Assembly (NCBI GenBank): GCA_014281115.1 | Contig: JACONQ010000011.1 | Location: 1,364,001-1,428,000, forward strand | Reading direction: 5' to 3' | Origin: Laburnicola sp. R22_1 | Lineage: Eukaryota > Ascomycota > Dothideomycetes > Pleosporales > Didymosphaeriaceae | Length of the DNA stretch: 64,000 nucleotides | Shown: in pieces, positions 37,505 to 50,069 of the stretch | How the letters are laid out: each line of letters begins with the position of its first letter | Numbering within the stretch: position 1 is the first letter of the stretch | Notes under the pieces: generated by a model | What the model was told of the DNA's origin: nothing | The model's input: the letters and a program-made list of their open reading frames with translations, nothing else | Database searches by the model: none | Position numbers and translations under genes: made by a program

Positions 37505-37981
37505 ATGCCGAGGTTCTGGATCGATTCGCGTGAGGACTTATGCCTTGATCTAGATGCTCTCCGCAGATCCAACCAGTTGAATGAAAAGTTGGGTTTTATC
37601 CGGCTAGATAAGGTTGAAATTCCTTGGCTGTCGGCAGCGTATTTGGCGAGGTATATTGCTGTCTTAAGTTACCCCATGCTCAGCAATTGTGTCGTCGCCG
37701 ACTCGTCGGCTCTCTCTCAGCTGATCGACCCCAGACATCTCAGGCATGGAGCCAGGCTCTGTCAAGATATATTTGCCTGTCCAATTGGAATGATTCCATG
37801 TGTCTTGGTTTCACCCCCCAGCTACGAATTTTTGCCACGCTTTCTATGCAACTCGGATAAGTTGCTTCCTCGCTTCTCGATGATTGTACCACTTCCGTGC
37901 CTTCAAAATTATCGGCTCCAAGAGTGTATTCCCATAGCTTGGTATGCCTCAGTCACAACTACCAAGAACTGCTATCGCTAG
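37505..37981 (+). CDS. Weak hypothetical ORF at the island edge
   Basis: A 158-codon frame from ATG 37505 opens with an acidic, plausible stretch (SREDLCLDLDALRRSNQLNE), then becomes Cys/Leu/Pro-rich without domain features. There are no introns, homology or signal peptide to support it. It ends 30 bp before the right inverted repeat. It may be a chance frame or a fragment. Confidence 0.22.
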   Translation: MPRFWIDSREDLCLDLDALRRSNQLNEKLGFIRLDKVEIPWLSAAYLARYIAVLSYPMLSNCVVADSSALSQLIDPRHLRHGARLCQDIFACPIGMIPCVLVSPPSYEFLPRFLCNSDKLLPRFSMIVPLPCLQNYRLQECIPIAWYASVTTTKNCYR

Positions 37982-38011
37982 GTCTGCCGTACCCAACTTG
38001 AAGCAAATCGC

Positions 38012-38109
38012 CTGAGGCTGTTAGCTATACCCACTAACTTACAACTATGTTAACTATAAGTTAGTATTAGCTAAATAGGTTTTTATAACTCTAGCCTTTT
38101 TAAAGCTTA
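38012..38109 (+). repeat. 98-bp inverted repeat, right flank of the island
   Basis: It starts CTGAGGCTGTTAGCTATAC and ends CTTTTTAAAGCTTA. It is the inverted partner of 31202-31299. Its bases keep more C and G, so this copy is less RIP-mutated. The AT-rich block begins immediately after. Confidence 0.85.
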
Positions 38110-38308
38110 CTTCTAGAAGAGAAACATCACAGACCTTTTAGTATATAGTACAACGCTATAAGGGAAAGCTGTAGGTATGCTAAAAACGCATTAAAAAAGG
38201 TAAAGCAGCTTAGAGATAGGTTAGGCTAAGGACTATTTATTATAACTATTTGTTAGCATATGCAAATTAGCCCCTTATACTAGAGGTAGTTAATAATATA
38301 ATACATAG
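38110..38308 (+). repeat. Dispersed repeat R3, full-length copy abutting the island
   Basis: TTCTAGAAGAGAAACATCAC to GGTAGTTAATAATATAATAC. It matches 29656-29846. It directly follows the 98-bp inverted repeat. Confidence 0.7.
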
Positions 38309-38802
38309 TTACCTATATATATATAATATAAAATCTATAACTAGATATAAATTAAGTATTTATCTATTTACTATATAATATATTTCCTCCCCCACTAAAG
38401 TTCCAAGTGACCTCTTCGTGAAAATTTTGCTTGTGGGAGCAGCACCGCGCCAAGACCGCCAAGCTCGCTTAGTAGTTCGAACGCGCTTTTTTGTAATTAT
38501 ATTTTTTTATGCTCTTTTTAAAAGCCTTTGTCGTTCTACCTCTAGATAGTTAATTTAATGTTATATAGTATTATACTATATACTAAAAGATCTATAATAT
38601 TATTCTTTCTAATATTATTATATATATATTTTATTACTACTACTATATATTAGGTACTAAGTTTTAGTGCTTTTTTTATTTTATTTATATATAGTGTAAA
38701 CTTAACTTTAGTTAGAATCTTTATATAATAAAGATCTTTAATAAAAAATACTACTTTTTATATATATAGTGTTAATTTATATATTACTTTTTTATATATA
38801 GT

Positions 38803-39030
38803 GTTAATTTATCTATCTAGGAGCAGAATAATAAAGACTTTTATCTTAAATAATATAATAAAAAAGTAGAGTCCTCTACTTAGTAATTAAAAAGAGTAAA
38901 AGTTTTTTTATAATTATCTTTTATACTCTTTTTAATTACTAAGTAAAGGGCTTTACTTTTTTATATTATTTAAAATAAAAGCCTTTATTATTCTAATTTT
39001 AGATAGACTAAATTAATACTATATATTACT
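38803..39030. repeat. Fold-back (long-TIR) MITE
   Basis: A plus-strand arm (TTAATTTATCTATCTAGGAG ... TACTTAGTAATTAAAAAGAG) is followed after about 20 bp by its inverted partner (CTCTTTTTAATTACTAAGTA ... ATTCTAATTTTAGATAGAC). The roughly 228-bp unit could fold into one hairpin with arms of about 100 bp. It is the clearest complete member of the arm family found singly elsewhere. Confidence 0.7.
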
Positions 39031-39064
39031 ATAAATACTTTTTTATAAATACTTTTTTATACTC

Positions 39065-39345
39065 CTTTTAATACTTTTTTATAATTACCTTTTTATACTC
39101 TTTTTAATTACTAAGTAGAAGGCTTTACTTTTTTTTATATTATTTAAAAGAAAAGCCTTTAATATTCTACTTCTAGATTAATCTAACTAACACTATGTGT
39201 TGTTAAATTAACTACCTAGGGGTAGAATAACAAAGACTTTTATCTTAAATAACATAATTAAAAAGCAGAGTCCCCTACTTAGTAATTAAAAAACGAGCGT
39301 AAAATAGATAATTATAAAAAAGCGTGTTTAAACTACTAAGCAAGC
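39065..39345. repeat. Head-to-head pair of MITE arms
   Basis: An inverted arm (39080-39185) and a direct arm (39205-39345) meet around CACTATGTGTTG. The direct arm includes GCGTGTTTAAACTACTAAGC plus its local inverted partner GCTTAGTAGTC. Confidence 0.6.
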
Positions 39346-39399
39346 TTAGTAGTCTTAGCGCGCACAGCTCCTATATATAAAGTTAATTTATAAGAAAAG

Positions 39400-40330
39400 G
39401 CTATAGTTAAAACTTTAGAGAAGAAATAAAGGCTTTAGTACAGCTACGCTATAAGTTATTTATCTATTCTCTACTATCCTAACTATTATAAACTACTATC
39501 TAGATTATTGCAAACAATATAAGTAAATATATTAATAGGTATATTTCTTATAAGTAGTAGGATAAGGGTAACACGTACTAGATACACTATTGCTCTATTG
39601 CTATATTAAAGTTATTCTTAATCAATCTCCTATTATTATCTCTTTACACCCTACTATTCTTCTAGATATTAATATTATTTTTAAAGAAGTACTTACTATT
39701 ACTAATAAGTACACGCTATAGTTTTACGTCGCTACTACTAAGATAATAATACTAGAGTTCTATTCTATCTATAAGATAATTATTTATAGGAGCCTAGTAT
39801 ACCTAACTATCTAAAAGGCAATCCTTATATACTAGCTAGGTTAGCAGCTTATTTAGTTCTTAAAGACTAGTAAGCCTATATTCCTACTTTAGTAGATACT
39901 ATTACTTTGCATTAGTAACAGAATCTAGTAGAGGATGTAAAAGGTAGAGAATAAGAGCGTTGCATAGATCTATAAGATTCTTCTAGCTATTATTACTATT
40001 ATTACTATTAAGTTAGCTTATTTAAGTAAGTATACTATATAGCAGTATAAGTGTAAATAACTAATAATAGTAGTAGTAATAAGCTAGGTATATTATATAT
40101 AGTATAAGTAAATCTTATATAGATTAGAAGCTTATAAGGTATAAATAGGGTGTAAGTAAGTTTAAACTATTGTCGCGTTATTAAGTAGTATTTAAGGTTA
40201 GTCTTTAATTAGAATTAGGTGCTATATATAGTAGTATATAATAATCTTCTATCTTAACCTACTTTAACCTTAAACTAAAAAAAAGTTAAAAAAGGTATTT
40301 AGTAAGCTAACTAACTAACGCTATATATAT
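39400..40330 (+). other. AT-rich sequence with a faint RIP-mutated frame
   Basis: A plus-strand frame reads in stretches such as LDINIIFKEVLTITNKYTL and ENKSVA.IYKILLAIITII with interspersed TAG stops, so this may be an old coding segment. I cannot identify a family. Confidence 0.3.
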
Positions 40331-40364
40331 ATACTCTTTTTAATTACTAAATAAAAAGCTTTGC

Positions 40365-40655
40365 GTTTTTATAATTACCTTTTTTACGCTCTTTTTAATT
40401 ACCAAGTAGGGGGCGACACTTTTTTTATTATATTATTTAAGATAAAAGCATTTATTAATCTACCCTTAGAAAGATAGTTTAATAATATACATATAAATAA
40501 AAAGCTCTACTTTTTGATTATATTATTTAATAGTAAATATTAACTTGTATGTGGCGTTAATTTATCTACCTAGAGGTAGGATAACAAAGGCTTTTATCTT
40601 AAATAATATAATAAAAAAGGAGAGCCCCTGCTTAGTAATTAAAAAGAGTGTAAAA
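40365..40655. repeat. Pair of MITE arms, inverted then direct
   Basis: An inverted arm (about 40365-40480, CTCTTTTTAATTACCAAGTA) and a direct arm (about 40556-40655, TCTACCTAGAGGTAGGATAA) are separated by about 75 bp. Another inverted arm lies at about 40985-41075 and an older one at about 38478-38575. Confidence 0.55.
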
Positions 40656-40834
40656 GGAAATAACTTATATTATTTACAATAATCTAGATAGTAGGTTTGT
40701 AATATTTAAGATAGTAGAGAAAGAATAGCTTATAGTGTTACTATGCTAAAGTTTTATTTCTTGTCTAAAGTTCTAACTATAGCCTTTTTATAAAAATATT
40801 ATATATAGAAGTCTTATTAAAAATCTTTGTTGTG

Positions 40835-40930
40835 TAGAGATTCTAACTAAGATTAAGTCCGCACTATATATAGAGAGAAGTAAAATAGAAGGCACTAAAA
40901 CCTAGTACCTAGTATATAGTAGAATAGAAA
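40835..40930 (+). repeat. Dispersed repeat R4, copy 1
   Basis: GTAGAGATTCTAACTAAGAT through CACTAAAACCTAGTACCTAG. It recurs at about 41745-41830, and a degraded inverted version lies near 38640-38740. Confidence 0.55.
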
Positions 40931-41744
40931 TCTTATATTAGAACTACTAAGCTTGCTTACTAGTTTTAAATACACTTTTTTTTATAATTACTTTTTTATA
41001 CTTTTTTAAATTACTAAGTAAAGGGCTCTGCTTTTTTTATTATATTATTTAAGATAAAATCTTTTATTTTTCTATCCCTATATTAGGAAAAGTTTTGAGT
41101 AAGTATAAGTACCTAGGGCACCTAAGCAGCTCTAAGCACACCTACGCACGCCTACGCACTAAATACGCTCAGAGCGCACTAGTACTACTACTTTTTTCTT
41201 AGCGTGCATATGCGTAAGGTTGCGTAAAGATACGCACCTATACTACTAGTGCATCTAGGACACTTTGAATATATAGGGCACCTATAGCACCTATACTATT
41301 AAAATAATACTAATTACTTAGCAAATAAAGCTCTTTAATTGGCTAGAATTTAAAAAAAGCTTAGTAAGCTACTTAGTAAGCTGCTTAGTAAGCTTTTAAA
41401 AAAAGGATTTTTTTAATGTATAAAGTTAAAGTCTCTTACTAGATAGTAATTACTAGTTAATATAATAGTACTAATTACTAGCGTGTTATATAGAACTTCT
41501 ACCTAACCCTAAATTCTAGATTTTATAGATTTAAAAATAGAAAAAAATAGTTTTATAATTATTTAAAAGAATTAGATTAGGCGAAAATTAGTAGCTTGGC
41601 AAAGAACACTATTTTAAAAAGTTTAAACTTTAATAACTTTTAAACTACTTTATTATTATTATAACTTTTTTAAAAATTTATATAATAATTTATTAGTACT
41701 ATATTTTTATATAATAATATTATATAATATATATTAAATATCTT

Positions 41745-41830
41745 TATTATATAGAGATTCTAACTAAGATTAAGTCCGTACTATATATAGAGAGGAGTAA
41801 AATAGAAGACACTAAAACCTAGTATCTAGC
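41745..41830 (+). repeat. Dispersed repeat R4, copy 2
   Basis: TATAGAGATTCTAACTAAGA through CACTAAAACCTAGTATCTAG. Same orientation as copy 1. Confidence 0.55.
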
Positions 41831-42849
41831 ACATAGTAGTAGTAATAAAATATATATAAAATAATAATAATTTTGTTATTAACTTTTTTATAGTAGTATT
41901 ATTAATAGTAGTTAATAGACAGTCTACTATTTAGTATAACTAAGTTATATATTATCTCTTAACTAGCAGACTATTAGAAAGCTATAGTAGACTATAGAGT
42001 CGCAACTATAGAAGTAGTATAGGCAATAGAATACTTAACTATAGTTTAGTTATTACGTTTATAATCTAGTAGTAGTATAACTATAGTTTGCTATATATAT
42101 AGCGTATAAAGTCTATCTCTTATAATATTAGCAACATCTAGTACACTAAATCTTTATTTTTAACGTATAACTACTACTATCTTTTAAATCTAGCTTTTTA
42201 TTTATTATGTCTAGCGACATAATAATATTTTAGTAGCCTAACTATACTACTTCTTTTATATAGGGTAGTATAGCTATAGTAGAGTTCTAAGAGTATATAG
42301 AGAATTAGCTAGACAAAGTTAAAGATAATCTTTAGAAATTTAGCAATTTTATATAGCAAGTAGAGTTATTAGAGGGGCCTTTTAATTTTATTATCTTTAA
42401 TAATACCTAGCCCAAGCTATTTAGGCCCTATTAGCTAGTTCTATAACTCTAGATTCTAAAGTGCAAAGCACTCCTTTAGTACCTAGATAAAAAGTTAGGT
42501 TAGGCGTTTATACTATAATAATAGGACAAAGTAAAGATATTACTAAAAAAGCTTAAAGATAAGGACTAGTAAAGCAAAGGCATAGAGTAGCTACTAGATA
42601 ATAAGTAGTAGTTCCTTAAAAACTATAGGAGTTTAAAAGCGTAGCTATAGTACAAGAAACTTATAAATATAGTAGTAATTATCTAGAGTACTATTAAGGT
42701 AGGGGACTACAACTAAGTAATAAGGGTAAGAGTAAGCGATAGTAGTAGGAGTATAGAGAAAATAGGTAGTAGTAAGGTCCTAAAAGGACGAAATATAGCT
42801 TACTAGTTATAAGGGGAGATTTACTATAAAAGAGAGTTAATAAAATAGT

Positions 42850-43064
42850 TATAAGGGGCTTTAAACTAAGAGATTAGAGTTGCCTAAGTAAACTTATAAA
42901 TTTAATAGAGTTTTAAAGGTAACTCTAGCTATTAACTTATATACTCCTAGCTTAGCAGGAGTATAGACTTAGCACTTTAAGACTCTAAGACTCTAAGGAG
43001 CACAGACTAAGAGCTCTAAGGCAGTAGGCTAAGTAACTAGTAGAAGGGCGCTTAGCCTCTTATA
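42850..43064 (-). repeat. 3' LTR of the Gypsy element
   Basis: The 215-bp LTR has imperfect 11-bp inverted ends (TATAAGGGGCT and AGCCTCTTATA) and is preceded by the duplicated ATAGT. It shares AACTCTAGCTATTAACTTAT with the other LTR. Confidence 0.88.
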
Positions 43065-45530
43065 TATACTCCCCCCTCTAAAAAATTTCTCTCTATACGC
43101 CTAAAGTCTTAAGGATATATCTAATACTATATATATAGGATTTTTTTACCTCTAGTAGGCACTAGTTATTATATCTAGCGCGTTTGTATTTATATCTCTT
43201 AGTTTTTATAGCGCAGCTATCTATTTTAGTTAAGAATTTGCGCTAGCGTTGTTTATTATATGCTCTAGCTAAGGTAAACAAAAAAAAATTCTACCTTAGT
43301 TTTGCCTTTCTCTTCTACTCTACTAATATATCTGCAACTCTTCTTATTAACATCGTACTATACTCCTATTATTCTCCCTACTTTAGTACTATTTTTATTC
43401 CTTCCGCTTTAGTACTATTTTCGCTACTACTAATTTTTATTATAGGCGGAGCCCCTAAGCAATATATTATACTAAGCCGTATAACTTCAAATAAGTGTGT
43501 AAAGTCTAGCTTAACTATAGCTTAATATTCTCCTATAAAGATTTCAACTTATAGCGCTTCTACTTATAATAGTAAGCCTTTACTTTCTACTCTAGATGCC
43601 TATAGTGTAGAAGACCTTAATGAGTTTATACTTAATAAGACTATAAAGGACTATTAGAAGGTTAGTTCTCTAGTTTTTCTATATTATTCTTTACTAATTC
43701 TAAGTAGTTTTTTAAGGGCCTAGGCTATAATTAAAAGACTTTTAAAGCTATCTATATAATATCTAAGGACTTTATCTTTAAGGCGGCCTATATTTATAAG
43801 AAGTCCTACTAGCACTACTTTAAGTAGTTTACTCTTTATATATAGAGGCTTATAGAAAAGAAGTGTAACTATAAGACTTATATCCTCTACTCTAGTAAGT
43901 ATTTAGGTAAAGTATAATAATTTTCTAGCAAACCTCTTTCTCGCTAATTTATATTCTAGATCTAAAATAGCTTATAAGAGAACTTTATTAAAACTAAGTT
44001 TACTAACTTTATTCTAGAGCGTACTCTTTATAGTAAAGATTGTACTAGTAAGCCTCTTTTTAATTTCTAGTAAGCTTGTCTTAACTTTTTTATCCATAAG
44101 CATAGCTCTACTATCTAGAGCGCTTAAGTTAAGCCCTAAAAGATAGACAATACTAATACTAGATATTCTAGATAGAATATAGAGCTTTTGCGTTAGATTC
44201 TTATAGTTTAATAGAATACTTATACTATCCTTTAAACTCTTTCTAATAAACTTACTATAAGTCTTAGACTTTTAAAGTTTATTTTCTTTAGCTAACCTTA
44301 TACTATAGTTAATTACTACTTATACCTTACCTATTCTAGAGCCTTCTTATTAGAATCTAGTTAAGCTTGTTCTAAATATTATAGAGACTGTCTATGCTAG
44401 CAAAATATTAGAAAAATATAAAATTACTACTTTTCTAGAGTGTATTTAGTAGGTTTAAGGTTTTGTAGCTATTGGTTCTAATTAGGTTACTATTCTTTAT
44501 AAGAAGGTTAAGAAAATGAACCTTAACTCTAATCTAGGCAAGAGTAAGTTTATAAAGAAGAAGTAGTGTTCTTATTTATTCTTTTAGAATATTAGGATTT
44601 TTCTATCCCTATATCTAGCCTTATTATAGAGGTCTAAAGGTATTTTCTTATATAGTTTATAACTTTATAGGTATAGCTAAGCTATAAGCTTAGCTTAAGG
44701 AATGCTTCAATCTCTTTAGTTACGCTATATCTATTCCCTTTTTTTTGTAATATTTTCCTCTAAATAGCTTTCCCTTTTCCTTTTCCTAATCGCCCTACTT
44801 CCTCTTGCTTAGGATCTATATTATTTTATTATAGGGGAGACAATTCTTCTTTCTTCTACTAGCTTATACTAGAGCTAACACTTCTAAATAATTTATAGTA
44901 CTTTTTTATGCGTTTTTTACTCTTTTAAGTAGATTATAGTCATATTTTTTACTAATTCTTAAGTAATTAGTAAGGAGGGCTAGAAGTCTAGGCTTATTCT
45001 AACCTCCCTTTAGTAGAGGCTTTCTAAGTTCTTTACTAGGGATATAACTCCTATACTAGAAGCTATAGCGTGTTTATTAGTTTAGGGAGTTTTTATAGAA
45101 GTTTATAGGTAACTTTTTATTATTATTTTAAAATAGAAAGGTGTATATTTCCTAGCAGTTTAATACCTTTATAGTAGAGAGATTTATAGCAGGTTTCTAA
45201 GTTAGGTTAGTATTATTTAATTACTTAACTTAGTATAGTAATCTCTATAGCCCCCTCCCCCTTTAGGTAGGTTTCTTAGCTAAAATATCTTTTATAACCT
45301 ATTTCTCTCTTTTTTAATAATAATAGTTTCTAGTTTTCTATTATGTATAGTCTAGCTAGAGAGAGGGTATTTTCTAGCTAGACGTAGATAATTTACTAAG
45401 AACACTAGGTAAACTCTAGATAAAATATCTAGTTCTATATTATAGAAGTTTACTACTTATATAACTATAAACTTTATATTTTTCTAGTCTAACTTCTTAT
45501 TAGGGCAGAAGTTAGATAGGTAGTTTCTAT
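43065..45530. other. Gypsy interior, unassigned part
   Basis: AT-rich sequence between the 3' LTR and the integrase. Partly readable frames exist on both strands, but I could not match any to a known domain. It may include another old insertion. Confidence 0.35.
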
Positions 45531-45538
45531 ACTAGAGC

Positions 45539-45990
45539 TAGGCTAGTAAATAGGTTCGGGATACCCAGGTTAGGTATAGGATTAGATTGGGGTTGCATAG
45601 ACTATGGGTATAGGTTGGATTAGATTGCACAGACCTTAGGTTGGATTGAGTTAATTACGTAAGACCCTAAACCCAATCTAACCTATACCTAACCTAATTA
45701 CATAAGACCTAACCTGATTACGTAAGATCCTAGCTTAATTTAACTTAGTTTAATATTATTTTAAATATATTTTTAATTAATTATAACAGCTATTTATTAT
45801 AGACTAAAGAGGTACCTTAGGGTTAGGTTGGGGTTAGGGTCTTACGTAAGTAGAGTTAGGTTGGGGTTAGGGTCTTATATAAGTAGGGTTGGGTTAAGTT
45901 GGGTTAGATTATATAAGACCTTAACTCTAACTTAACCCTACTTACGTAAGACCCTAACCCCAACCTAACCTATACCTATTTGCCAGCCTA
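45539..45990. mobile_element. 452-bp hAT-like MITE, copy 1
   Basis: The ends are TAGGCTAGTAAATAGG and the complement of TAGGCTGGCAAATAGG. The perfect 8-bp duplication ACTAGAGC is at 45531-45538 and 45991-45998, as for hAT elements. The interior has no coding sequence but several GGTTAGGGT/GGGTTAGG-like motifs in both orientations and repeated CTTACGTAAG. Length is identical to the two other copies. Confidence 0.88.
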
Positions 45991-46489
45991 ACTAGAGCTA
46001 GACTTTATCTCCTTCCTTTAATATAGGAGCATCTCTCTAGTGCTAGTTTGCTTGCTACTCTTATTCTTATTAAAACTTAGCTATTTTAACTTAGATAAAT
46101 ATAAAAACTTCTTAGAACTTTTATAGTAAAGCTTTAGTAGACTTTACTAGCTGCAAATTCTACTAGTAATAATTAATAGCTTTTATCTTTATATTTAGCT
46201 TAAATAGGTCTATATTATATTTGTGCTAAAGAAAGAATAGTACTACTTTAGTAGAGGTGTCTTCTTGCCTATTAATAGCTATTTGCGCTATAAGGTAGTA
46301 TATGGCCTAATTCTTTTAGTCCTATTATATAAAGACATAGAGGTATGCCTTAATTATAAAATTTATATATTTTATAGTGCTGTTAGTCTCTAGGTATTTA
46401 AAGAAGAGGAGTCTTTTTAAATCTTTATTCTTTTATATAGATGTCTTTAAAAGTTGCTTATAAATTAACCTCTACAATTAGAGGTTATA

Positions 46490-49400
46490 GTGTTAGAGAG
46501 CTAATAATAGGCTATAATATAATAAAGAAATACCTCTACTACTATTTCTACCTCTAAGTCTAGTAAGGGGACTAAAACTATTCCTTTTCCTAGCCTATTA
46601 CACACTACTATTATATTTGTATTTTTCCTACTTATAAAGAGCTTAGTAATAAAGTCTATAGAAATCTTCTTCTATATCTAGTCTAGAAGAGGGAAAGGTT
46701 TTCGTAGCCCTTATTTTATATCTCTCTATAGCTTAGTTCTCCTATATATATTATAGTTTTTAATAAATTTATAAATAAAGTTTAATATTTCTAGAAAGAA
46801 GTATAATTTAGTAACTATTTTATAGGTAGTCTCTCTCCTTAGATACTTAGATATAGGGAAGTTATAGACTATAGTAACTAGTATTATCTATAAGGGTTTC
46901 TAGTCTAGGACCTATCTGTATTTTCTATACTAGAGGTAACTAGTATTATTAATATTGCATTCTTATATAGCAACTTTTAAATTTAGGGAAAAGGAGAAAG
47001 TGCGCCTATAGTAAAGAACACACTTTTTTACTTTCTTTAATATAAAATCTTCCTCTAAGCTATAAGACTATAGTTTATCTAAGTCTAGGTCTACTAAGGG
47101 GTATATTTCTAGTCTAGAGGAAAGCTCTTCTAGTAAGTAGGGAGGAGAAGACTAGCGTTTCTTACATTTAGCCTAGCTCCCTTTTTCCCTAAGGGGGTTA
47201 AGCCTCTTAGGTAGAGCTTATATTACTAAGGCTATAAATATTTAAAGCCTAATATTTCTATTCCCTAAAGAAATCTTCTTAAGGAGTTAAATTTTATAGA
47301 ATTTAACCTAGTTATCTTTAGTATTAGTAGGTATATTCTACTAGCATTATAAAAGGGCATTTGCCCTTAAATTAATAGTTCCTAGTCTATATTAGAATAT
47401 TATATTATATTTGCTAAAGGTATTAGCTTAGTGTATATACTTTTTATCTAACCTTCTAGACTTTATAAAGTATATAAGGTTTTTATAATTAGTATATATA
47501 AGTATGTAGAGGATAGCCTAAAGTATATTATATTACTTCTTAGTTGCTTTAATAACTATAAGTATCTTCTTATTATAGATTATATAGTTCGCCTTTATAG
47601 AAGTATATTTAGTAAAGAAGTAGATAATTAGCCTAAGGACTTCTTTTGTGTTAAACTGCAAGAAGTAGGCTCTAGAGGTCCAGCCTAAAAAGTTAGCTTC
47701 TAATACTTCTTCTTTCTTAGTATTAAAGTAAGTTAGTGTAGGCTTAGTGCAGAATACTTTCTTTAAGTAGTTAAAGGCCTACTATTATTTCTACCTCTAT
47801 AAGAAGAGAGTTTCCTTCCTAGTTAACTTTATTAGTAAAAATACTACTTCTAAGAAGTTCTCTATAAATCTTTAGTAGAAGTTAGTAAACTCTAAAAACT
47901 CTAAACACTTTTTATATTTATAAAAGGGGCCTAATTCTAGATAGCTTTAACCTTCTTTAGGTCTATACTAATCCCCTTTCTATACTCTATAATAAATCTA
48001 AAGTACTTAGTCTTAGTAACTATAAACTTACACTTCTTAATATCTAAGTATAGCCTTACCTTACCTAACTTCTCTACTATCTATTATACTTTATTCTAAT
48101 AGTTCTTTAAAGATCTACTAGAAAATATAAAGACGTTATTTATATAAGTAAAGTAGAAGTTATTTAAGTACTCTTTTAAAATATAGTTAATATATCTCTA
48201 AAAGGTGCTTAGTGTATTAGCTAGTCTAAAGGGGACTACTAGCTACTTATACAACCTAAACTAGGTTTAGAAGGCTATTTTCTATTCCTCTTTTTTTACT
48301 ATTCTTAACTTATAAAAGGCCTAAATTATATCTAACTTTATTAGCTACTTAGCCTTAGTAAGAAGCTGCAACGTCTCCCTAATAAGGGGGAGAGAATAGT
48401 AGTCCTTCTTTAATAGGGTATTTAACGCCCTATAGTCTATATAAAACTGTAAACCTCTTCTAGATTTTCTTATAAATAACACTAGTACTCTAGCACTAGA
48501 CTTACTTACCTAAATAAAGCTATAGTTATAGTACTCTATTAGTTTCTTATAAAGAACTAGTAATTTCTCCTTTAATATACTATAAAGAGGGCTAAAGGGA
48601 ATTTTTAGAGTCTTTTTATTCTTTTTAATAAGGGAGATTAAGTAATTAATCCTAAGGCCTTATAATAGGGGAAGTTTATTAGCTTATTCTCTTAAGAAAA
48701 CTTCTACTTAGTCTAGAAGCTACTTAGAGAGATAGTCTCTTAGTTTTACCTTAGCCTTTAGGGCTAGGGCCTTCTAGATATTCTTAAGGGAGGTAGTAAA
48801 GACTATTAGCCTATTCTTTGCTTTTATATTTCTCTTATTTAAGGTTATAAATAATATAGCAAAGACTTTTTAACTAGAAGTAGAAGTTTATCTCCTTTAC
48901 TTATCTCTAATCTTTTTATAAAAGGACCCTATATATATAGACTATTTCCCTAAAGCCACTAATATAGTGTTCTTCTTCTACTATAGCAACCTAAAAACTA
49001 ATTTATAATCCTCCTCTTTTCTATTAATATAAGCCTATATTATTTTAATATACCTCTTAATATCTATTTCTATATAAGCGGCTTTATAAACTAAAGAGGT
49101 TACTCCTCTAAATCCTATTACTTAATAGGAATTATTTAAACTAATATATTATAGGTTAGCTTTCCTAGCAAACTTTTTAAATATAAAGATAGTAGTTAAA
49201 CACCCTAAATTAAGTATAGTATACGTAAAGGCAATATTATTAATAAAAGTGTTTATAGTAATTAGTATTAAATTTAGCTATATCTTCCTATATATATTAA
49301 AGTTCTTCTTTAGTTCCTTTATAACCTGCTTTATTTCTTCTCTCTAATAACTTCTAAATGGAGAAGCTAGTTTTCTAACACTACTAAGTTGTTAATATCC

Positions 49401-49560
49401 TTATTACTGCTATTTATTTTCTAGGCCTTACTAGCCCTAGCTTACGTTAGAGATATTATAACTTAGAGGTAATAACTCTAGATGCTATATCCTTTCTTAC
49501 TATAGTAAAAGCATACTCCTTCTTTATAGCGCTTCTCTAGCTCCTTCTTAAAGACCTATT
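46490..49560 (-). pseudogene. Gypsy gag-pol remnant on the minus strand
   Basis: Reading the minus strand from 49560 down: a CCHC zinc-knuckle remnant (about 49480-49545, ELEKRYKEGVCFYYSKKGYS, with Cys/His changed to Tyr); reverse transcriptase with TFQRYINYILKEYLNN-like sequence and YINN at 48135-48146, where active enzymes have YIDD; RNase H (EVLEANFLGWTSRAYFLQFN, about 47640-47700); and integrase (KISIDFITKLFISRKNTN, then IVLVPLLDLEVEIVVE, about 46540-46670). Many stops are TAG/TAA. The domain order zinc knuckle, RT, RNase H, integrase is that of Ty3/Gypsy. MITE copy 2 lies just upstream of the knuckle. Inactive. Confidence 0.82.
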
Positions 49561-49617
49561 TAGCACGCTTCTTAGCCTTTAGAGGGTTTGCTTTAGTAGT
49601 CCTTATAGTGCTAAAAC

Positions 49618-50069
49618 TAGGCTAGTAAATAGGTTCGGGGTATCTAGGTTAGGTATAGGGTTGGGTTAGAGTCGCATAAACTATAAGTATAGGTTAGGTT
49701 AAGTTGCATAGACCTTAGGTTAGGTTAGGTTAATTATATAAGACTCTAAACCTAACCTAATCTATACCCAACCTAATTACGTAAGACTTAACCTAATTAC
49801 GTAAGACCCTAGCTTAATTTAATTTAGTTTAATATTATTTAAAATAAATTTTTAATTAATTATAATAGCTATTTATTACAGACTAAATAGATATCCTAAA
49901 GTTAAGTTAGGATTAAGATCTTATATAAGTAGGGTTAGGTTAGGATTAGAGTCTTATATAAGTAGGTTAGGTTGGGGTTAGAGTCTTATATAATCTAATC
50001 TAATCCTAACTTAACTCTACTTATATAAGACCCTAACCCCAACCTAACCTATACTTATTTGCTAGCCTA
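49618..50069. mobile_element. 452-bp hAT-like MITE, copy 2
   Basis: It has the same ends and length as copy 1. The flanks GCTAAAAC (49610-49617) and GCTAGAAT (50070-50077) differ at two positions, both transitions, consistent with RIP after insertion. Telomere-like GGTTAGG motifs are present here too. Confidence 0.82.

Noticed and set aside
45760..45985. Telomere-like GGTTAGGGT motifs suggesting an interstitial telomere or chromosome end
   Set aside because: The motifs are irregular, occur in both orientations and recur identically in three 452-bp units with terminal repeats and target duplications, so they belong to a MITE.
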